Source of the DNA: Raineya sp964654605 | Lineage (GTDB): Bacteria; Bacteroidota; Bacteroidia; Cytophagales; Thermonemataceae | Assembly (NCBI GenBank): GCA_964654605.1 | Contig: CAZZLW010000081.1 | Span: 20,205-84,204, forward strand | Length of the DNA stretch: 64,000 nt | Reading direction: 5' to 3' | Part shown: positions 59,993 to 64,000 of the stretch, in pieces | Layout: each line of letters begins with the position of its first letter | Numbering within the stretch: position 1 is the stretch's first letter | Program-made: the position numbers and the translations under genes | The notes under the pieces: generated by a model | Seen by the model: only the letters and a program-made list of their open reading frames with translations | Databases searched by the model: none | What the model was told of the DNA's origin: nothing

Positions 59993-62737
59993 TTATCTAT
60001 CGTAGGTAGTGCGGCGGCGTTCTACTTTCAAATCGCGTAAAGTAGCGGCATTGGCATTGAAGCGAAAGAAATAAGACTGAAACTGCCCGAAAGGCTGCCA
60101 ATCAAAGCTCATTTGCCAGCAGTGCAAGTTACGTGTAAAGCTAAATTGAGAAGGACCGAAACCTTTTGCCCTAAAATCATAACTACTATTGAATACCAAT
60201 TTCCAATTTTTTGTAAGGCTCACATCACCCGAAAAATTGAAAGTTTGCGTAAAGTTTTCTTGCAAACTCAAAAAGTTGTAGCTCAAATTGTAGTTAAGTA
60301 CCAAGTTCCAAGTAACATCAAAATCCATATAACGATTGATGCTCGCTAAGGGATTTTGAACAGTGCTGGTTTGTAAGCCTTGCGTGCCACTCATAGGGTT
60401 CAGCAAATTGGCGGGTAAATCGCCCCCTATTCCTCCACCTCTTCCACTGGTAGGCATTGTAGCGGCTTGTGTAGCCGTTTTTTTCTTGAAAAAATCAGGG
60501 TTGAGAGCCGTAGAAAAACTCAAATTGGCAGAAGTAATTTTTCCCAAACGCCCTTTTTCCCAAGCCAAATCAAAGGTCTTTTCTCTACGAATTTGATTAT
60601 TGACGAGGGTATCTCGGTACAAATAGGGGTCTAAACTGGCGGTAAGTCCTATATCCAAGCGATTTAGAAGACGCACACGGGTATTCATATTCACATTTGC
60701 CCAAGCGTATTGGTTTTTGGAGCGGTCGGCGAGCATATTGTAAGAGGTATTCAAGCCTATTTCATCAAGCAAAGAAATAACTTGCGGCTTGGCTTTGCCT
60801 GATGTATCGTTTTTGGGTAAAACTTTTGCCTCAATTTTATTACGCAAATTGATAGACACCGAACCCGATTGCCCTTGTCCTGGTGCCCCCTCAAAAATGG
60901 GCAAATTCTGATAAATAGGCAATTGGATAGTTTGCCCTGCACCAATACGCACCGATTTTACACCTGTTTGCACATTTTGCTGATAAAACCCAAACTTTGC
61001 TTGCGAAAAATCGGGGGTATAAGAAAGCGAAACATTCGGAATAATGGTGTGCCGAATAGCTTGCAAGCGTCCTTTGCTTTTAGGGAAATTGTAAAACCCG
61101 TAAATATTTGTAGAAAAGCCCAAAGAAAAGTTGTAGCGATAGGTACTCCCCCAACGGCGAGAAGTATCTACTTTCACAGCACCACGCAAAGTATTAGTTT
61201 GAGGGTCAAAGGTTTCTTGCCAGCTATATGACAAACGTCTTTGATGAAAAGTTTGAGAAAAATTGAAACCAAAATTTCCATTAAAGTATCGTAAAATTTT
61301 GAAAGGAGCTGAAAGCGTGCTATTGTGTGTAATATTGAGCCGAGCGTTCTGTAAGAAAAGCCCAAAATTTTCAGGACGAAAAGCATAAATGCTATCTCTA
61401 CGGCGTTGGGTAGTCTCAAAACCAAAACCACCCGTGCCTGTAACTTGGTTGGTAATGGTATGGTTGGCAATAAGGTTGTAATTTACACCCATTGTAGAAA
61501 AGAAACTTTTAGGACTTTTCACCAAAGTTTTGAAGGGAAAAATTTGGTTCATTGTAAAATTGAAGTCGGGCAAATTGAGCGTAACAAGATTTCTTTGCAA
61601 ATCTTGCTGATGACGCCCTGCCAAAGAAAATGAAAAAGGCAAGCCTCTGAAACTTTTAGAATAATTTACTGCCGAATTGAGATTGGTAGTAATGAGTTGG
61701 TTGATATTGGTAACACTGGTCTGATTGAAACGAGAACTGGCAATATTGGCATTAGCCGAAAAATTGCCCGTTCCTTTGGTTTCGGGGCGATGATTCCACG
61801 TAAGACTAAACTGCCCTGTTTTATTGCGATTAAACTCGTCCAAAGGTCTATCCCAAAGACTGCGATAGCTGAAATTAAAGCCACCATTAAAAGCATATCG
61901 TTTTTTGTAATTGCTCGTAACAGCAAAACCCCAATTGCCATAGGTGTAAATTTCGGTAGTGAGCGTAGCATCAACATAGTCGCTAATTGCCCAATAATAG
62001 CCCCCTCCACGCAAGAAAAAACCATTTTCACGCGATTCGCCATATTCGGGTATGATAATACCCGAAACTTTTTCTTTGGGTTTGGGGAAAATACCGAAAG
62101 CAAAACCCAAAGGCGTAGGCACGCCACCTACTTCCATATAAAAAGGTCCTGCTACTACATTTTGGTTTTTGGTAACTTTGATTTTTCTGGCTACTATCCG
62201 AAAATGTGGATTTGCCAAATCGCAAGTAGTATAATGCCCATCTTGGATGCAAAGCTCATTTTCAGCATCTTTTTTTACTCTACTTCCTGCCACAAAACCT
62301 TCCCCTTGCTTGGTTACAATATTGAAAATCAAGCCTTTTTGGGTTTCCAAGTTGTAATCTACCGAATCCATTGCAAATTCTTCGCTTTTTTCTTTGAGCA
62401 AAGGTTTATCTACAAGTTTATTTTTGCGAATGGTATCTAATTTGGGGCGAGCCTTTACGATTTGAGTGCTTAAATCTACAAAAATTTTCGCCGCTTTGAG
62501 TTGTGTTTCGCCATAGTCAATTTGGGCTTTTTCATACATTGCGGCTTTTTTCTTTTTGATTTGTATTTTTACCGAGTCTTTTGCCTGAAACTTTACGGTA
62601 GTACGAATTTCGGAAGCATTTTTGGTTTTAGGTAGCGTATCACGAGGGCTTGTGGTACGGATTTTGCCCGTACTATCCAAGCCAATTCGCAAGGTATCGG
62701 TTCTTTGAGCCTCAGCAGAAAAATAGAAAAACAGCAA
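59993..62737 (-). CDS. lptD: LPS-assembly outer-membrane protein LptD (Bacteroidota type)
   Basis: At least 914 residues. The N-terminal about 200 residues include the OstA/LptA-like beta-jellyroll (MDSVDYNLETQKGLIFNIVT, DGHYTTCDLANPHFRI), with a short Cys pair. GPFYMEVGGVPTPLGFAFGIFP and IIPEYGESRENGFFLRGGGYY begin the large barrel of LptD. It inserts lipopolysaccharide into the outer leaflet. No ATG exists upstream in this frame. The frame stays open through a heptanucleotide repeat tract. The TTG at 62737 is therefore a minimal start; the hydrophobic LLFFYFSAEAQ must be part of a longer signal peptide. Confidence 0.9.
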   Translation of the reverse strand: MLFFYFSAEAQRTDTLRIGLDSTGKIRTTSPRDTLPKTKNASEIRTTVKFQAKDSVKIQIKKKKAAMYEKAQIDYGETQLKAAKIFVDLSTQIVKARPKLDTIRKNKLVDKPLLKEKSEEFAMDSVDYNLETQKGLIFNIVTKQGEGFVAGSRVKKDAENELCIQDGHYTTCDLANPHFRIVARKIKVTKNQNVVAGPFYMEVGGVPTPLGFAFGIFPKPKEKVSGIIIPEYGESRENGFFLRGGGYYWAISDYVDATLTTEIYTYGNWGFAVTSNYKKRYAFNGGFNFSYRSLWDRPLDEFNRNKTGQFSLTWNHRPETKGTGNFSANANIASSRFNQTSVTNINQLITTNLNSAVNYSKSFRGLPFSFSLAGRHQQDLQRNLVTLNLPDFNFTMNQIFPFKTLVKSPKSFFSTMGVNYNLIANHTITNQVTGTGGFGFETTQRRRDSIYAFRPENFGLFLQNARLNITHNSTLSAPFKILRYFNGNFGFNFSQTFHQRRLSYSWQETFDPQTNTLRGAVKVDTSRRWGSTYRYNFSLGFSTNIYGFYNFPKSKGRLQAIRHTIIPNVSLSYTPDFSQAKFGFYQQNVQTGVKSVRIGAGQTIQLPIYQNLPIFEGAPGQGQSGSVSINLRNKIEAKVLPKNDTSGKAKPQVISLLDEIGLNTSYNMLADRSKNQYAWANVNMNTRVRLLNRLDIGLTASLDPYLYRDTLVNNQIRREKTFDLAWEKGRLGKITSANLSFSTALNPDFFKKKTATQAATMPTSGRGGGIGGDLPANLLNPMSGTQGLQTSTVQNPLASINRYMDFDVTWNLVLNYNLSYNFLSLQENFTQTFNFSGDVSLTKNWKLVFNSSYDFRAKGFGPSQFSFTRNLHCWQMSFDWQPFGQFQSYFFRFNANAATLRDLKVERRRTTYDR

Positions 62738-62750
62738 GAAAAAAGTTAAA

Positions 62751-62823
62751 AGTTTGAGGTTTGAAAGTTTGAAGTTTGAGGTTTGAAGTTTGAGGTTTGA
62801 GGTTTGAACCCTTGAACTTTTGA
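62751..62823. repeat. Heptanucleotide repeat tract at the lptD 5' end
   Basis: Plus-strand units (A/G)GTTTGA repeated eight times (one unit is 8 bp), then two degenerate units. It begins 14 bp upstream of the lptD TTG, and the lptD reading frame remains open through it. Because 7 is not a multiple of 3, gain or loss of a unit changes the frame. Confidence 0.85.
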
Positions 62824-62897
62824 AAGAAAAGCAACAATTTTCCGCTTAATAGCAAGCAGTTTTTGAAAAATACGAAACAAATTCGGATAAAAAATTT

Positions 62898-62905
62898 TAT
62901 ATTTG
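62898..62905 (+). promoter_or_regulatory. -7 box TATATTTG for the amidase gene
   Basis: Exact TAnnTTTG match. It would give a start site near 62912, upstream of all candidate amidase start codons. Confidence 0.55.
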
Positions 62906-62982
62906 CCTTGTTAATGCGTTCCACAAAACCAATGATGAAAGAAATAATGCGAAAGTGCCTTCCCGAAAATTTCTGCAAAGCT

Positions 62983-63801
62983 ATGAAAAAAAAGCATAGT
63001 TGGGGTACTTTTTCGTTAGCAATTATCGTGCTAATGTTTTTGTGTGTGGCTTTGGTTTTTCCTAAAAAGCCTTTGCTCTACAAGATTCGTACCGTAGTCA
63101 TAGACCCCGGACACGGCGGACACGACCCTGGCACCATTCACCCCACAAAAAAAATTCAAGAAAAAGATATTGTCTTACCCGTAGCACTGGAATTGGGGGC
63201 TACTATCAAAAAATATATGCCCGAAGTGAATGTAGTTTATACCCGCACTACCGATACTTTTGTAGAACTTTACAAAAGAGCCGAAATCGCTAATCGTAGC
63301 AATGCAGATGTATTTATTTCTTTGCATTGCAACGCAATGGATACCAAAAAAGATAAGAAAAAGGCAGAAGTAAAAGGCTTGGAAGTATTTGTAATGGGAC
63401 CTCACGCCAATCAGGAAAACTTGGAAGTCGCTAAACGAGAAAATGCCGTTATCCTTTTAGAAGATAACTACAAAAAAAATTATGGCGGCTTTGACCCCAA
63501 TTCGCCACAAGCCCATATCATAATGACCTCTATCCAAAACAATTATCTTGAAAATAGCCTGCATTTGGCTACACTCATTGATAAGCAATTCAGCGAAAGA
63601 CTGCACCGACCAACGCGTGGTATCAAGCAGGCTGGTTTTGTGGTACTACGTAGAGTGGCTTGCACGAGCATTTTGGTAGAACTTGGCTACGTAACCAACG
63701 ACGAAGAAGTTGAATATATGACCGACACTTGGAATCAGACTCTAATGGCTTCGGCAATTTACAGAGCATTCCGAGATTTTAAGAACGAAGTAGAAAAATA
63801 A
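62983..63801 (+). CDS. N-acetylmuramoyl-L-alanine amidase (AmiC/Amidase_3 family)
   Basis: 272 residues from ATG 62983. A hydrophobic anchor (LAIIVLMFLCVALVF) leads to the zinc amidase fold: VVIDPGHGGHDPGT, then YKRAEIANRSNADVFISLHCNA and SILVELGYVTNDEEVEYM with the catalytic Glu. It cuts the amide between MurNAc and the stem peptide in the periplasm. Several in-frame ATGs lie upstream (62914, 62932, 62947). The one nearest the anchor was chosen, but the promoter allows any. Divergent from lptD. Confidence 0.9.
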   Translation: MKKKHSWGTFSLAIIVLMFLCVALVFPKKPLLYKIRTVVIDPGHGGHDPGTIHPTKKIQEKDIVLPVALELGATIKKYMPEVNVVYTRTTDTFVELYKRAEIANRSNADVFISLHCNAMDTKKDKKKAEVKGLEVFVMGPHANQENLEVAKRENAVILLEDNYKKNYGGFDPNSPQAHIIMTSIQNNYLENSLHLATLIDKQFSERLHRPTRGIKQAGFVVLRRVACTSILVELGYVTNDEEVEYMTDTWNQTLMASAIYRAFRDFKNEVEK

Positions 63802-63867
63802 TTTTGCTTTTCCCTACCCTATTTCTGAACAAATTTTTCTAAAATTTTGTTAATAAAAAAACGTGAG

Positions 63868-64000
63868 TTAAGCGGCAATATCTTGAAAAAGTTCAAAATT
63901 TGTAAGTAGATTTTTTTCTTGAAAATCTCTAATAGTGGGCTTTTTATCTAGGAATTTGTAGGCAATAATTCCAGACCACAAATTGACCAGAAAGTTTTTA
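63868..64000 (-). CDS. Transposase C-terminus (IS982-like), cut by the right edge
   Basis: The last 44 codons read KNFLVNLWSGIIAYKFLDKK then PTIRDFQEKNLLTNFELF and stop. The NFLVNL.[SA]G.IAY...KKP pattern matches ends of IS982-type transposases, from memory. The rest of the element lies outside. The 63802-63867 stretch should contain its terminal inverted repeat, which I cannot define without the other end. Confidence 0.6.
   Translation of the reverse strand, partial: KNFLVNLWSGIIAYKFLDKKPTIRDFQEKNLLTNFELFQDIAA

Noticed and set aside
62712..62978. Open frame from ATG 62978 reading through the heptad tract
   Set aside because: It is antisense to the amidase leader, has no family similarity and ends in the tract's other frame. 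Kept only as evidence for the lptD frame question.

Overview
The window is a chromosomal segment of a Bacteroidota bacterium, most likely Cytophagales-like. The evidence is its A/T-rich sequence, promoters of the Bacteroidota form (-7 box TAnnTTTG), the absence of Shine-Dalgarno sequences, two proteins ending in type IX secretion (T9SS) sorting domains (one type B/gliding type, one type A), TonB-dependent receptors, a Bacteroidota-style LptD, CrtZ-type carotenoid hydroxylase and paired heme-copper oxidase subunits III. I could not place it more precisely. No CRISPR array, rRNA or prophage is visible.

Layout. 0-5.2 kb (minus): a TPR protein running off the left edge, an intact TonB-dependent receptor, and a second receptor broken by a one-base frameshift. 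5.4-11.6 kb (minus): carotenoid hydroxylase crtZ directly behind a stand-alone H-NOX nitric-oxide sensor, then ispH, an ABC-F ATPase and a large unknown protein. 11.7-17.9 kb (plus) is the most accessory-looking stretch: two paralogous small DNA-binding-like proteins, a DUF4258-like protein, a cobalamin-type radical SAM enzyme, an Fe(II)/2-oxoglutarate dioxygenase, a 'WHxH' (GRDP-like) protein with an acidic, evenly spaced four-cysteine tail, a 43-residue basic protein, and several small membrane, secreted and lipoproteins. Parts of it arose by local duplication.

18-26 kb holds housekeeping genes: SpoU-type methyltransferase, PlsC, oxidase subunits III/III/IV, tRNA-Ser(TGA), nrdB, accC, and a T9SS cargo protein. 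26.4-31 kb: a PfkB kinase, a decayed IS630 element, a lipoprotein, udk and hppD. 31-35.1 kb (minus) is a likely copper-linked operon with an MbnP-like lipoprotein and its MbnH/MauG-like di-heme partner, plus small Cys/His-rich proteins and an outer-membrane protein. 35.4-41.4 kb: accD, a CapA-like protein, a LysE exporter and a PKD-repeat T9SS cargo protein.

41.4-54 kb (almost all minus): TPR proteins with a PstS-like lipoprotein, a sodium:solute symporter, a zinc phospholipase-C-like protein, a small outer-membrane protein with a STAS-like protein, a fatty-acid desaturase, a DPP-IV-like peptidase, a peroxiredoxin and a metallophosphatase. 54.1-63.8 kb: a GT-C glycosyltransferase, nadC, an FAH-family protein, a YIP1 protein, an IscA-type protein, an rRNA methyltransferase, lptD and an N-acetylmuramoyl-L-alanine amidase. 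The right edge cuts into the 3' end of a transposase.

Intergenic DNA carries several repeat families: GTTTGAG/GTTCAAAG tracts ending in a hairpin (47.4 and 53.0 kb), a GGAAACAGG-type element in divergent promoter regions (35.3, 38.3, 58.5 kb), a 9-bp tandem repeat (56.6 kb), and a heptanucleotide tract abutting the unusual start of lptD. The best candidates for a second look are the 11.7-15.7 kb cluster, the MbnP/MbnH operon, the H-NOX/crtZ pair and the lptD leader tract.
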